DNA of 64,000 bases from Xenia sp. Carnegie-2017. Taxonomy: Eukaryota > Cnidaria > Anthozoa > Malacalcyonacea > Xeniidae. The notes under the pieces were generated by a model, which had not been told where the DNA came from, made no database searches, and worked only from the letters and a program-made list of their open reading frames with translations. Shown here piece after piece: positions 13,501-22,459 of this stretch. Made by a program: the position numbers and the translations under genes. The stretch is taken from positions 14,686,563 through 14,750,562 of the forward strand of contig NW_025813487.1 of the NCBI RefSeq assembly GCF_021976095.1, in the 5' to 3' direction. Numbering within the stretch: position 1 is the stretch's first letter; every line of letters starts with the position of its first letter.

Positions 13501-15851
13501 TCTTTCATTTCATCCCCTGTGTTTTCATGGATGTTCAGACAATTGTCGGCTAAATAATACGTAGCACATGATAAAGGATAATATCAAACATCTTCGGAGA
13601 AAATTGCAATTTACAACCTCTCATTTTTTTGAAGTCATAAATTTGTGTCGACTCGTCGTCTGTTCTTTCATCCATATCTTCATCTACCTTCATACAATAA
13701 AAGAAAAATATGTAACTGCAATAATTTCATAGCACCGTTTGTGTCACAAAGTTAATGGCCATTCTATGTGCACATGAAACTAAATCTGAATTTTTATATG
13801 CAATTCATTTTATGCAATTTGCACATTGCTTTAGCTGAAACTGAGAGAATATTTCACAGTATTTTCCCTCGACAATTTGAACCTTGATATGAAGGTAAGC
13901 TATGTATTTTAAGGTTTTGCTTTATTATAAATGAGATGCATAGATGCATTCTGAAAGTTTACTTGTATGATGTTTAATTTATCTCAATCATTGAATAGAA
14001 TCAATGAAAAAATGTCTTTTACTTGCATTCAAAGTTCAACTTTCAATACATGCAACATGGTATTGTCAAACTTACTGCAATCGTGCTATGTAAAATTTGA
14101 ATCATTAACAAAATTCATTTATTGATTTACTTTTATTTATCATTAATTCATCACATAAATAAGCAAACGTCGAAATATTTTAATTTTACATAGCACAATC
14201 AAGCTTGCAGACATTTGAATGTATTTCTAAATTTGATGGCAATAAAACCGAACCTCATCTTCTTTATATTGTGGAATCATTGACTCTGATGCTGTCTCAG
14301 ACCCAGAATCAGATACATCTTCCTTTCTGGTCTATTAAATTAAACATTACACAGATCTCATTTTTGAAGCTTATCAATCAAAGCCACGGCACTATTCATT
14401 GACATTATAAGCAGGATATGTGACTACATAAATGTAAGCATATAGCAGAAAATCCCACCCCCTACCAGATCCTCTTCAGAAGAAAACAAATATTGACATT
14501 TGACATCTGCCAACATGATTTCAACATTGTTGACCAACTCATACAATGCTTCAGGTTTTAAGAACATCTACAAAAATTGAAAGGTGACGGTAACAAACAC
14601 AGTGAAAAAAACATAAAATTTTTAGTAACTTAAAGGATGCAGTATCCTGCCATACTAAACATTTCTTCAATTTAAGATTACTTTTGTCTGAAAAAATCAT
14701 GTGTTCTAGAAAGTATTTCCTTGTTACCTGGTTTCTTCGAGTTTTATTACGGCTTTTGCAGTCACAAATGAAGTGATTTGTTCCATGAACAAAAATACAC
14801 GCATGTTTCTTGGAAACTGCCTGCAAAATAAGTATATGTACATTACTTGTTTTCTAAGAAGATGAAACCTGTCTGACAAATGAAGGAACAAATAAGTTTG
14901 CAGTTACAATTAACATTGATTTTCTTACTTGCAATGGGATTGTTATGTTGCAACTTTTATGTCTTCCAATTGTGTTTTCTCCTATTTTGAAGATATGCTA
15001 ACTTGAATTAATCATTTGAAATTATTTCATGCAAATCTTCTGCTCTAACACTATTCAAAAGAAACTACAGATGCATTTTGTGGCCACATTTTTCCAAACT
15101 ATGTTTGTAGTCTAATCTGACAAGCGGCATTTACTTTAAATTCTAGAAATAATCAAAACATTTATGAATTACATCTTATTTGTACACAATATTCACCTTC
15201 ATAAACAGGAAACAAAGTCTTTGGAAAATCTCCAAATGATTCAACTTGCAGAAATCCAACCTAGATTTTAAAATAATCACTATTTCCTAAATCATTTGGT
15301 AGTTGTTCACATAGATGTTAAAATGAAATCAGATTTATCATGGTGAAGCAAATCATATCCCAAACTGGAATGTTTTTATTGTGTATCCAAGATCTCACTG
15401 GTACAATTTTCCGCTAAGGGGTACCAGTGCAGGAAATTGCCCCACATAGTGAAGCGAGATGGATCCTGGTCAGGCAGGATCAGCACGCATTAACCAGATA
15501 TTAACACTATCTGTCCATCAAAATATCTTATATGTATCATGTATGGTCAATGTTAGTTGCAGTACAAGCAATAAGCAATACAAGTCACAATGTTGCAGTA
15601 CAAGCAATAAGCAATACAAGTCACAATGTTGCAGTACAAGCAATTAGCATAACAAGTTACAATGTCACAACCATGAAACAATACATGGTTTGCGTATGTT
15701 TCATCCAATGCACAACAATCCCATTTGAATGATAATTGCCATCAACAGCATGCATGGGCACCATTCATAACCTCCAAACACCTACCGTCTTTTTCACGTC
15801 GAAGTCTTTTTCCTCATCGTCGTCAAGATCCAGAATTTGAGTGGCATCCAT
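1486..15851 (-). CDS. MDC1: MDC1-like DNA damage checkpoint mediator (FHA...BRCT), 3' end off window
   Basis: Nineteen exons read on the minus strand from ATG 15851-15849 to the window's left part: 15786-15851, 15197-15260, 14929-14981, 14728-14820, 14466-14567, 14254-14331, 13618-13687, 13466-13549, 10772-11611, 10222-10310, 9660-9715, 9200-9529, 8848-9121, 7517-7624, 7375-7445, 6273-6653, 4437-5822, 3101-3229, 1486-1560. That is about 4.35 kb of coding sequence, or about 1450 residues. Phases agree at every junction except 13466 to 11611, where a small exon is probably missed in the 74 bp repeat. The N terminus MDATQILDLDDDEE resembles human MDC1 (MEDTQ), followed by FHA (about residues 23-120), an acidic low-complexity middle with TQ motifs and repeats, a Ser/Arg linker, and a BRCT start. 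In the known family the FHA binds phospho-Thr4 of a partner, TQxF recruits RNF8, and the BRCT pair binds gamma-H2AX at breaks in the nucleus. NBS1 also joins FHA and BRCT but lacks this long middle, so MDC1 is preferred. Confidence 0.86.
1787..3093. repeat. 21 bp minisatellite, about 60 copies, eroded centre
   Basis: The unit is GTAGCTGTAGATAGCAAAAT plus T. It is clean at 1787-2080 and 2690-3093. Between about 2080 and 2660 there are dozens of 1-6 bp losses. The array lies in the MDC1-like intron 18 and begins only 7 bp after that intron's 5' splice site. Open frames on both strands (VAVDSKI, NFAIYSY) are by-products of the 21 bp period. Confidence 0.93.
3101..3229 (-). CDS. MDC1: MDC1-like exon 18: Ser/Arg linker before BRCT
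   Basis: 43 codons in phase 0 at both ends, acceptor ATCCAATAG, donor GTTTGT. It encodes NDPTKQSTPPNSASKS, then a run of serines, then SGKISSRTTRRSTKAKNE. A basic Ser/Thr linker directly before the BRCT pair is the usual MDC1 layout. The plus-strand frame over the same bases (3090-3284) is a shadow. Confidence 0.8.
3599..3656 (-). repeat. Inverted single copy of the 83 bp hammerhead-like repeat
   Basis: Read on the minus strand it has CTGATGA, then GGCA...TGCC, then GAAACATGTC. This is the same core as the five plus-strand copies at 3768-4181, in the opposite direction, about 110 bp away. Confidence 0.75.
3768..4181 (+). repeat. Five-copy 83 bp tandem repeat with hammerhead-like core
   Basis: CTGATGA starts at 3798, 3881, 3964, 4047 and 4130, exactly 83 bp apart. 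Each copy follows it with one U, a short stem (GGCA/TGCC in three copies, weaker GGAA in two), GAAA, and then the self-complementary ACATGT ending in GTC. This is the order of a type I hammerhead core (CUGANGA, stem II, GAAA, stem III, NUH) with a loopless stem III. Stem I is only about 3 bp, so single-copy activity is doubtful. Confidence 0.75.
4437..5822 (-). CDS. MDC1: MDC1-like exon 17: large Lys/Ser/Asp-rich exon with 19-residue repeats
   Basis: 462 codons in phase 0 at both ends, acceptor TTAGTTGCAG, donor GTACGT. The protein is hydrophilic and disordered-looking, rich in K, S, D, E and N. Near the middle are six copies of a 19-residue repeat, DVGEASSKTFDNEENVENK (57 bp). Several basic stretches (KKRKTRGN, KGKRKRAESSRK) could be nuclear signals. 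It matches no family by itself. Its place between the FHA and BRCT parts fits the variable MDC1 middle. Confidence 0.82.
6273..6653 (-). CDS. MDC1: MDC1-like exon 16: basic/acidic middle segment
   Basis: 127 codons in phase 0 at both ends (acceptor CATATAG, donor GTGAGA). It includes KRGRGRTARYTTR and KSRRRKPS, which are likely nuclear localisation or DNA/chromatin-contact stretches, and an acidic end EDEESDLFQ. No folded domain is recognised. The adjacent intron (5823-6272) shows nothing further. Confidence 0.8.
6785..7180. repeat. 138 bp tandem repeat, about 2.8 copies
   Basis: TTTTTCAGTG recurs at 6791, 6929 and 7067, exactly 138 bp apart. The last copy is shortened and more diverged. It is intronic in the MDC1-like gene. 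Confidence 0.85.
7375..7445 (-). CDS. MDC1: MDC1-like exon 15
   Basis: 71 bp entering with two bases that complete an Asp codon. It reads SDDDFSFSKNSSRKKTFPAE and ends TTQ in phase 0. The acceptor is TTCTTATAG and the donor GTAGAT. The acidic D-S-D-D-D cluster resembles CK2 sites typical of MDC1. Confidence 0.75.
7517..7624 (-). CDS. MDC1: MDC1-like exon 14 with a TQxY motif
   Basis: 108 bp that enters and leaves in phase 1. It contains IDDEPTQKYYGQEND; Thr-Gln-Lys-Tyr fits an ATM-type TQ site with an aromatic residue at +3. Acceptor TTGATTAG, donor GTGACG. Confidence 0.75.
7640..8847. other. MDC1-like intron 13
   Basis: About 1.2 kb. Apart from the 20 bp minisatellite no coding exon, RNA gene or other element is seen. 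Confidence 0.55.
8122..8615. repeat. 20 bp minisatellite, about 24 copies
   Basis: The unit is GAAGGTTCCTACACTCACAC, with GAAG/GAAC, GTT/TTT and CACAC/CAAAC variants. The last six units all carry CAAAC, so variants are clustered as expected from local unit duplication. Intronic; the plus-strand open frame is not a gene. Confidence 0.93.
8848..9121 (-). CDS. MDC1: MDC1-like exon 13 with a TQxY motif
   Basis: 274 bp, starting in phase 0 and ending in phase 1 (acceptor ATATTTTAAG, donor GTGAGT). It is acidic and includes ENNIETQAYGLNFNVAQ, whose Thr-Gln-Ala-Tyr has the form of an RNF8-type docking site. No folded domain is recognised. Confidence 0.8.
9200..9529 (-). CDS. MDC1: MDC1-like exon 12: acidic exon with a nine-Asp run
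   Basis: 110 codons in phase 0 at both ends; acceptor GATTATATAG, donor GTGAGT. It contains SSAQTSEPSIIPESPEAV and then a run of nine aspartates after VLDS, encoded by a GAT/GAC microsatellite. Acidic D-S stretches of this kind are the phospho-acidic (CK2) regions by which MDC1 binds NBS1, though no exact SDTD repeat is present. Confidence 0.82.
9660..9715 (-). CDS. MDC1: MDC1-like exon 11
   Basis: 56 bp; two bases complete a Val codon from the previous exon, then PETPQESGEGCSKLHTNT. It has a strong acceptor (long pyrimidine run, CAG) and donor GTAAGT. Phase 1 in, phase 0 out, which fits both neighbours. Confidence 0.78.
9850..10136. repeat. Two facing diverged copies of the hammerhead-like interspersed repeat
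   Basis: Around 9850-9975 the minus strand carries a CTGATG...GGAAACGTCAGTCAAC core followed by the family arm (ACCTGG, then CTACATTTACAAACATG). Around 10039-10136 the plus strand carries GAAACGTCTGTTCAC and the same arm. They lie head to head within MDC1-like intron 10. Confidence 0.65.
10222..10310 (-). CDS. MDC1: MDC1-like exon 10
   Basis: 89 bp; one base completes a codon, then NFMDINVNESSEVRHSGD, ending in phase 1. Acceptor ATTATTAG, donor GTGAGG. The exon was chosen because its phases join exons 9 and 11 without a break. Confidence 0.68.
10772..11611 (-). CDS. MDC1: MDC1-like exon 9: two families of in-frame repeats
   Basis: 840 bp, phase 2 at both ends as annotated (acceptor TTCGTGTAG; donor GTTTGT, weak). 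The first part has three imperfect copies of a roughly 27-residue block (SPGGDDAVVAATQTCDAQT). The second has about five copies of a 35-residue block including LKRSCDVKVMESPCDETISP (105 bp). TQ dipeptides (PPTQVDQ, FTQVHQ) fit ATM-type sites. The family is known to carry long tandem repeats in this part, but these sequences are not ones I recognise. Confidence 0.75.
11684..13440. repeat. 74 bp minisatellite, about 24 copies, eroded centre
   Basis: The unit runs from CCTAGTGTTTTCTTGTGCC through CTTCAGGCGAG to CATCACTACCACTGTT. Copies at 11690-11960 are full length. Those from about 12000 to 13130 carry many small losses. Some units are 72 bp, giving an open minus frame (SGSDVGCKNSPEERVTKAQ) at 13118-13321. 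Because most intact units are 74 bp, I read it as intronic. A missing small exon between 13466 and 11611 may be hidden here. Confidence 0.9.
13466..13549 (-). CDS. MDC1: MDC1-like exon 8
   Basis: 84 bp; two bases complete an Ala codon, then DNCLNIHENTGDEMKEKQ and onward to KTID, ending in phase 1. Acceptor TATTATTTAG, donor GTAAAT. The 74 bp minisatellite begins about 25 bp downstream of this donor. Confidence 0.72.
13618..13687 (-). CDS. MDC1: MDC1-like exon 7 with a TQxY motif
   Basis: 70 bp, phase 0 in and 1 out. It reads VDEDMDERTDDESTQIYDF. Thr-Gln-Ile-Tyr in an acidic context resembles the TQxF sites through which MDC1 recruits RNF8. Confidence 0.75.
14254..14331 (-). CDS. MDC1: MDC1-like exon 6: Ser/Asp cluster after FHA
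   Basis: 26 codons in phase 0 at both ends. It contains EDVSDSGSETASESMIPQY, an S-D-S-G-S-E cluster like CK2 sites. The donor GTTCGG is weak, so the 3' boundary could shift by a few bases. Confidence 0.7.
14466..14567 (-). CDS. MDC1: MDC1-like exon 5: end of FHA domain
   Basis: 34 codons in phase 0. It reads MFLKPEALYELVNNVEIMLA and then DVKCQYLF. This aligns with the last strands of human MDC1 FHA (LSPGVSHRLRDQELILFADL, CQYHRL); the A-D-x-x-C-Q-Y match is direct. Confidence 0.85.
14728..14820 (-). CDS. MDC1: MDC1-like exon 4: FHA core with SxxHA and DxxSxNxT
   Basis: 31 codons in phase 0, residues 62-92. AVSKKHACIFVHGTNHFI holds the FHA Ser64-x-x-His67 that contacts phosphothreonine. DCKSRNKT matches human DCGSLNGT: Asp81, Ser84, Asn86 and Thr88 are kept and the usual Gly is Lys87. 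Acceptor TTTTGCAG, donor GTAACA. Confidence 0.88.
14929..14981 (-). CDS. MDC1: MDC1-like exon 3: FHA Gly-Arg segment
   Basis: 53 bp, phase 1 in and 0 out. GENTIGRHKSCNITIPLQ matches human GKNVVGRMPDCSVALPF. Gly49-Arg50 is the conserved FHA phosphate-contact pair. Confidence 0.88.
15197..15260 (-). CDS. MDC1: MDC1-like exon 2: first FHA strands
   Basis: 64 bp, phase 0 in and 1 out. VGFLQVESFGDFPKTLFPVY aligns with human VGRLHIFSGAHGPEKDFPL. Acceptor AAAATCTAG, donor GTGAAT. Confidence 0.83.
15556..15665. repeat. 36 bp tandem repeat, three copies
   Basis: The block GCAGTACAAGCAATAAGC...CACAATGTT occurs three times, the third partly diverged. It lies in intron 1 of the MDC1-like gene and differs in sequence from the 36 bp array at 1-1455. 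Confidence 0.8.
15786..15851 (-). CDS. MDC1: MDC1-like exon 1 with start codon and Thr4-Gln5
   Basis: 22 codons, MDATQILDLDDDEEKDFD and onward to VKKT, with donor GTAGGT in phase 0. Thr at position 4 followed by Gln and an acidic stretch matches human MDC1 (MEDTQAIDWDVEEEEE). There ATM phosphorylates Thr4 and the FHA of a second molecule binds it. The start was chosen on this match and on the fit to exon 2. Confidence 0.82.
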
Positions 15852-16239
15852 AAGATTACCAAATTGATGAAAATTCTGAAGTAATATATAGTAGTTTGTT
15901 GGGTTTTACATGCAGAAAACCATTCAAATACACATGCAATTATAACAATTTTAATTATAAATCTCATACGTCATTTTAACTTTACAAACTGGCGCCTAGC
16001 GCCCGTCGCATTTCAACACTGATCTCCTCTTTCAGTGCTCCGGAGTGAGCTCAAGAGGTGTCAACGTATCAACAGTAGGAAGAGGGATAATTATTATTTA
16101 GAGGGAAACCTTGACAATATTGTCAGTTTGTAAAGAGATGAAATGTAAACTTACAACTTTAGGCTGACATCTCTGGGTGTATTTCAAAAAAAACATCCCA
16201 TCCCTTATAACGTTATTTACTCCTCTAAACTACACCTAA

Positions 16240-16335
16240 CTCATCCCACCTATCTTATTTTGGGTGGGGACCAGTTAGGTTACTCATCCCACCTATCTTA
16301 TTTCGGGTGGGGACTAGTTAGGTTACTCATCCCAC
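16240..16335. repeat. 43 bp direct duplication
   Basis: CATCCCACCTATCTTATTT plus a GGGTGGGGAC/ACTAGTTAGGTTACT segment is present twice, with a third partial start (CATCCCACCAATC). Upstream of the MDC1-like gene. Confidence 0.75.
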
Positions 16336-16576
16336 CAATCTATGACAACACCTTCTCCACAGAAGTGATTGGTTCAGTCCACTTGCAACAAATTTTTGCA
16401 AAACCAAAGAAACACACACGACAACTAGCTTCTCAAACCAAACCGTTCATCTCTGAAATATTGAAACTCATTTGTGCCACCAACTCCAAGATCAAGTTCT
16501 TAGTTTTCATTGAAAATTAATTCTCTGAACGTGCATATTTAAATCAAGCAATCGCCGTCAGCTTCTCCACAGGAAA

Positions 16577-16961
16577 TCAAAACCTTGAGCTTGTCGAAAA
16601 TTGCTCCTTGAAAAGAAGAGGTCGAATTATGACATGTCTGGCGTTGTCATCACTTGACGAAACGTCCATCCTATTTTTCATCGTGCTCTCCTCACTATTT
16701 CTTGCTTGTGGCAAACTGAAACGAGATAACTGAAATGAGTTAACTAAAACACGGGTTTGGAAAATGTCAACCCGCCAGAGCAGATGGCAAAAAGAGTCAA
16801 AACAAAACGCACAACTGGGATTAAAATAATGCCCACAGTTTAAAAATATCATTTCTCGGAATGTTGATGTTCTAAATTATAGATTTTGTAATGAAATTTG
16901 CGCCACGCTCTTTGACTTACTTGAACGAAGATAAATTTGAAATTAGCAGCTTCTTTGCCAT
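16577..16961 (-). CDS. Candidate small two-exon gene, unknown product
   Basis: On the minus strand an ATG at 16961 begins MAKKLLISNLSSF and reaches a perfect GTAAGT donor after 16921. A strong acceptor after TATCTCGTTTCAG gives exon 16577-16715 in matching phase. It reads LPQARNSEESTMKNRMDVSS and ends TSSRF-stop, for 59 residues in total. An alternative acceptor at 16814 would give 92 residues. I recognise no family. It sits about 0.7 kb upstream of the MDC1-like start on the same strand, so it could also be an upstream exon set of that locus. Confidence 0.35.
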
Positions 16962-17024
16962 TGTCCAAAATCAAACGAAATCTTTATAGTCCATCGTAAC
17001 GACACGTTCAAATATTGTCTTGGT

Positions 17025-18250
17025 GGGCAATCAATTTGATGTTATATCCACAAGACATGGATGGTGTGGTAATCAACTTTTGATGTCCAATCCACAAGAC
17101 ATGGATGGTGTGGCAATCAACTTGATGTCCAATCCACAAGACATGGATGGTGTGGCAATCAACTTGATGTCCAATCCACAAGACATGGATGGTGTTGCAA
17201 TCAACTTGATGTCCAATCCACAAGACATGGATGGTGTGGTAATCAACTTGATGTCCAATCCACAAGACATGGATGGTGTGGCAATCAACTTGATGTCCAA
17301 TCCACAAGACATGGATGGTGTGGCAATCAACTTGATGTTCAATCCACAAGACATGGATGGTGTGGCAATCAACTTGTTGCTCAATCCACAAGACATGGAT
17401 GGTGTGGCAATCAACTTGATGTCCAATCCATAAGACATGGATGGTGTGGTAATCAACTTTTGATGTCCAATCCATAAGACATGGATGGTGTGGCAATCAA
17501 CTTGTTGCTCAATCCACAAGACATGGATGGTGTGGCAATCAACTTGATGTCCAATCCACAAGACATGGATGGTGTGGCAATCAACTTGATGTTCAATCCA
17601 CAAGACATGGATGGTGTGGCAATCAACTTGTTGCTCAATCCACAAGACATGGATAGTGTGGCAATCAACTTGATGTTCAATCCACAAGACATGGATGGTG
17701 TGGCAATCAACTTTTGATGTTCAATCTACAAGACATGGATGGTGTGGCAATCAACTTGTTGTTCAATCCACAAAACATGGATGGTGTGGCAATCAACTTT
17801 TGATGTCCAATCCACAAGATATGGATGGTGTGGCAATCAACTTGATGTTCAATCCACAAGACATGGATGGTGTGGCAATCAACTTGATGCTCAATCCACA
17901 AAACATGGATGGTGTGGCAATCAACTTGATGTTCAATTCACAAGACATGGATGGTGTGGCAATCAACTTTTGATGTCCAATCCACAAGATATGGATGGTG
18001 TGGCAATCAACTTGATGTTCAATCCACAAGACATGGATGATGTGGCAATCAACTTGATGCTCAATACACAAAACATGGATAGTGTGGCAATCAACTTGAT
18101 GTTCAATTCACAAGACATGGATGGTGTGGCAATCAACTTTTGATGTCCAATCCACAAGACATGGATGGTGTGGCAATCAACTTGATGCTCAATTCACAAG
18201 ACATGGGTGGTGTGGCAATCAACTTGATGTTCAATTCACAAGACTGGGAT
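17025..18250. repeat. 42 bp minisatellite, about 29 copies
   Basis: The unit begins ATGGATGGTGTGGCAATCAA and includes the dyad ATCAA-C-TTGAT. Several units (near 17087, 17458, 17712, 17797, 17967, 18138) carry two extra T (CTTTTGATG), which breaks the 14-residue frames MDGVAINLMSNPQD on plus and WIGHQVDCHTIHVL on minus. The array is intergenic, upstream of both minus-strand genes. Confidence 0.94.
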
Positions 18251-18303
18251 GCCAAACAGAAGGAGCAGTAATCTATAAACAAAAGTTTTTAAAGCATCTG
18301 TAA

Positions 18304-21090
18304 AGTTTGCATTTTAAAAATGAGCGGTGTAGCCAGCCTGTGTAAGTTTGATCGTGTTGTGTAAATATTTAGGTGCTAGCTTACTGTAATAAGTTTCCAA
18401 CAAAATAATTAATGTTAGTGATCTGAAATTGACATGGGATGAAAACTAAGCCTTTAGGTTGACTGAACCACAGAAGAAGTCAATAAAAGGACGCCCGTAT
18501 TACCTCTAGAAGTCAAAAATAGCAAACCTCAAAATCAGCATTAAAAAGTGGTTTGATTTCCCTTTAATTTCAAATACAGTTATTGTTTATTCACTGACTG
18601 TTAGGAAAGTCATTTTTTAAGCGACAACCGACTCCATGATCCCATTCTTTACATGGCATGGATAACAAATCATCGTATCGTTAATGTTGTGTGTAATTAT
18701 TAAGGAATTGTTCATTTAGCACTTGTAATAAATCATCCAGAGGGCATTTTTATGTGTGGTGTTTACTAAAGCATTTTTGATGTCAAGGTCTTAATACCTT
18801 ACATTCACTACAACATAATACACACTCCAGGTATAATAGCGTACTGTGAATATATTTTACATATCCAACGATATACATGCTGTATATCATATATAGCGAA
18901 TAACATAATGTAGTGTACAACAGTGTCTTTAGTTGTACAATATACACACAGTGTACAATATAATTAGAACATACAGGTAGAAAGATGTTGACGCTAGAAG
19001 TGGCAGGCAAGACGCCTGTGTGAAGAGCAAAAAGGAGATACATAGATACTATGAAAGAGAATATGCTGAAGGTACTTTTTAATCACATACAAATCTCCAT
19101 AAAACAGAGTTGATCGTTGGATTAATAACAAAACTACTTTCATTTCACAGCATGGCCATGACAATGAATGTACATGCTCTTCAATTCTATAGTCCATTAA
19201 AGATAATCGTGTTCAACACCAAAAGCAGACCGACTAAGCCGGAAATCTCCAGAGCAAAAATGGAACACCCCCCAGAAGGACATTTTTCGAGAAAACGATT
19301 TTGGCCTCTTCGTCAACGACGTAACGATAACCTTTAGCGTAAACCGTCTGCATATTTATACTCCCACAAGGTACATTCTAAAGGAATACCATTATTTACT
19401 TCTTTAGAAATCTTTTGTTCTCAAGTGAACACAAAAATATTTGCATAATGGAGTAAAATGTTGCGCTGGCTACGTTATTAATGATAATGACAATGTACGC
19501 AATACTGATAGACATTGACCTTCCCACCGAGTGCAGACATGCTAGCCAATAATAAATATCTTTCAACTCAGTCTTTTAATAAGCAAGATCGCGAGCAATT
19601 TAAGATAAGGTGTTTAATTAATGTTTCTAATTATTTGACGGATTTTTGCATGAAAATTAAGATGAAGAAACACGAAATGTCGATGAAAAGTAGCCAAAAA
19701 AACAAAAGCCATAAAAAAATTCAGACAGATTAAGGGAGATTTAATTCCAAGACGAACTCTGGCCGGAAACCACGTGACTTTATCCAGTTACAGGTAAGTG
19801 TAATTTCGAGCCTGCGTCGATAAACTTTAATCCAGTTAAAAGCAGACATGTTTTTATGGTCAAGTATGAAAATCTAATCCAAATCGACGTAATAAGTTCA
19901 TTTAAGACTTATTTTCAATATTAATCGCATCTTTCATGAAAAAATCTAAGAACTTTCCGCGATGTGCAATTAATTGACACCTTTGCAACAGTTAATGAGA
20001 TCTACACATTAAAACTCAATGCAAATAAAGACTTGGAATGGAGAAGCAATTTTCACTAAAACGTTAATGTTTGTTTCGTATTTTAGCATTATCAAAGGTA
20101 TAAAAGATTTTGAGATGAACATACCGAATAACACGATGACAAAGAAAGATACGGACATCTCGCTGACATGCAACTTTTTAGTTAGAATGTTATTGTGTAT
20201 AAAAATACAATTTAATTCATTATAGAATAGATGCATTAATATAAAATCATAACCAAAGTATATATATTATTATTCTACCCGAGAAACCTTCATTGTCCTA
20301 TGACACGAGAAATAAATGAAACTTTAAAAATTATTGCAAAACTGAAAAGTTTAGTAAATCATTTTTACCAATCTATACTCTTAAATTATATTTTATTTGA
20401 ACAATTTTATCTTTTTCTTAATCTATATATACCTACGTCGTAAGATATCTGTGGTAATTTAGGCGTTTTTTTTCTGGTTACCAAAGCAGATATTTTTAGG
20501 AATTAATTAAAATTCCTAAAATTCAACTACACCTCTATAGCTTTGACGAAGTACGATTTCATAGCCGTAAACTCCTATGACAGAAAACTTGTAACGCTAG
20601 AGATTTCTTTAGTGATAAATTTTCTAAGCTTGCACAAAAAGATGAAAAACCGAAAAAAGCTCCGAATTTACCATGATGTAAACAAACTTCCGTAACTTAA
20701 CGTAAACACTCAAACACTAAGTGTGACGCGATACATTTTAAGTCTAGCCACGAACGGACAAGTTTTAAGAAGTTGTTGAAAGGGTTTTCAATAATAGAGT
20801 AGCATTAGTCATTGACTGTAAAGCTGCTTAGCAATTTCACCGTGCATTTATGATTTACCGCTATATTGCTCGTTAAGAAGTTTATCCACCTATCTGACGA
20901 GTAATGCAGGGGGCTGAAAACGATGACATTTAAACCAATTTAAACAGATAACACATTTGAATTCGGACGTCATCTCCCACCTTCAAAAGACTAAGGACGC
21001 TTGTAAATAACTATAATTGGTTTCGCGAAGGCTACGAAGTGAAATTACATGAAAAGAATGTGTTATATCAATAACTGACTTAAGTCTTGA
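18304..21090. other. Intergenic, nothing recognised
   Basis: AT-rich single-copy sequence with only short chance frames. A perfect donor CAG-GTAAGT at 19794-19800 has a short open frame upstream (IPRRTLAGNHVTLSSY) but no convincing acceptor or start. Confidence 0.5.
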
Positions 21091-21292
21091 GTTTGCATGT
21101 TTCGAGTACACATGTGTATTACGTTCACCTTAACACTCCCGCATTACGTAATACACTTGTAAGTGTGGTGTATGTGCAGGAGGGAAACAAAGAGTTTGCA
21201 TGTTTCGAGTACACATGTGTATTACGTTCACCATAACACTCCCGCATTACGTAACACACTTGTACGTGTGGTGTATGTGCAGGAGGGAAACA
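21091..21292. repeat. 101 bp tandem duplication
   Basis: GAGTTTGCATGTTTCGAGTA through GTGCAGGAGGGAAACAAA occurs twice in direct order with about four differences, so the duplication is recent. Confidence 0.88.
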
Positions 21293-22459
21293 AAATGTTT
21301 TCAAAGGAAATTAAATACTCAAAATGTCGTATCACTTTCAAATGAGTGAGTTGTTGTGACCAAATATTAATAATCGAGCTTTCGTATTTTCACCACGAAC
21401 ACCAAAAGGAAATGCTTCTCTTGTCGCGATAATTACTTTTTCCGTCAATTGGATTCTCTCCTAGCTAAAACTATTTTAAAACTATCAAATGCCAACAGCT
21501 TTACACACGGATGTGGATTTCACAAGGAAACCGCGACAATAATATAAGTGGTCATAGAAATGATAATAATAACAATCATAACAACAAATAATACGACCTT
21601 GACATTTGGACAACGTGTCGTGAAAATGCGGAATGGAAAAAACCTGCAAAATTTGACAGCAGTGTGTGGGGACGCCCACGTTGGTCATAAACAAATCCAT
21701 CAGTATTTTCTATATCGCCTAGTGGGCATAAATACTTCAATTTTAGCAGAATAACTACGATGTGAAAACATTGCTGGAAGACATGGACTATAGTAGCATG
21801 GAGCTACAACGTTATGTCTCAGTTAAAGAGAACATGCTACATCACATAACATGGTGACATACATATTATACATTATTCCCTAGATGCTTATCTACCATTC
21901 TTGTACAACCCCCACGCGTCGTCAAATTCGAATATTCAGTTTCACGTGTTCAAGTAATGAATGACATGTGACAGTTTTCTGACTTCACAATGGAAAAAAT
22001 TTATGTCAAAGAGATGATTTCTGCGTACATTTTTTATTAGTCAAAGTTAGTTGAGTACAGAAATGGTAGAAGGAAAGTCTTTTTTCGACTTTCGCTTTTG
22101 TCGATCGATGCGCATGCGGTTTGCCAGTAACAGACTAACAGTCAACGTGGAGAATTCTAGATTTTAGAATGATACCCACGTTTGATGCTAGATAAGATAT
22201 GATCGATTAAGAAAGCACGACAAGAAGTTTTTGGCTCTTTTTTCCTTAACTAAGTAAGAACACCAACCGTGCTGAACATGTTGCATGAAATAGGCGACAC
22301 ACACCTTAGTACAAAAACCCTCTAGCTCCTATTTAAAAGACTGGTACGAGCTCACTTTCACTATATAATTGTACAACGGAAGTCAAAATCATTGAATATT
22401 GTTGTTCAGTATACACAATAACCCACCACAATAAATCACTAAATACTGGTATATTTAAA

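Noticed and set aside
14466-15260. NBS1 (nibrin) as the identity of the FHA gene
   Set aside because: In NBS1 the BRCT domains follow the FHA directly. Here more than 1000 acidic and repeat-rich residues lie between, and the N terminus is MDC1-like.
16650-16668. GACGAAACGTCC as a ribozyme core
   Set aside because: It has no CUGANGA box or stem II and overlaps the candidate small gene.
17008-18157. Several frames of 60-200 codons with WIGHQVDCHTIHVL or MDGVAINLMSNPQD repeats
   Set aside because: By-products of the 42 bp unit; units with two extra bases interrupt every frame.
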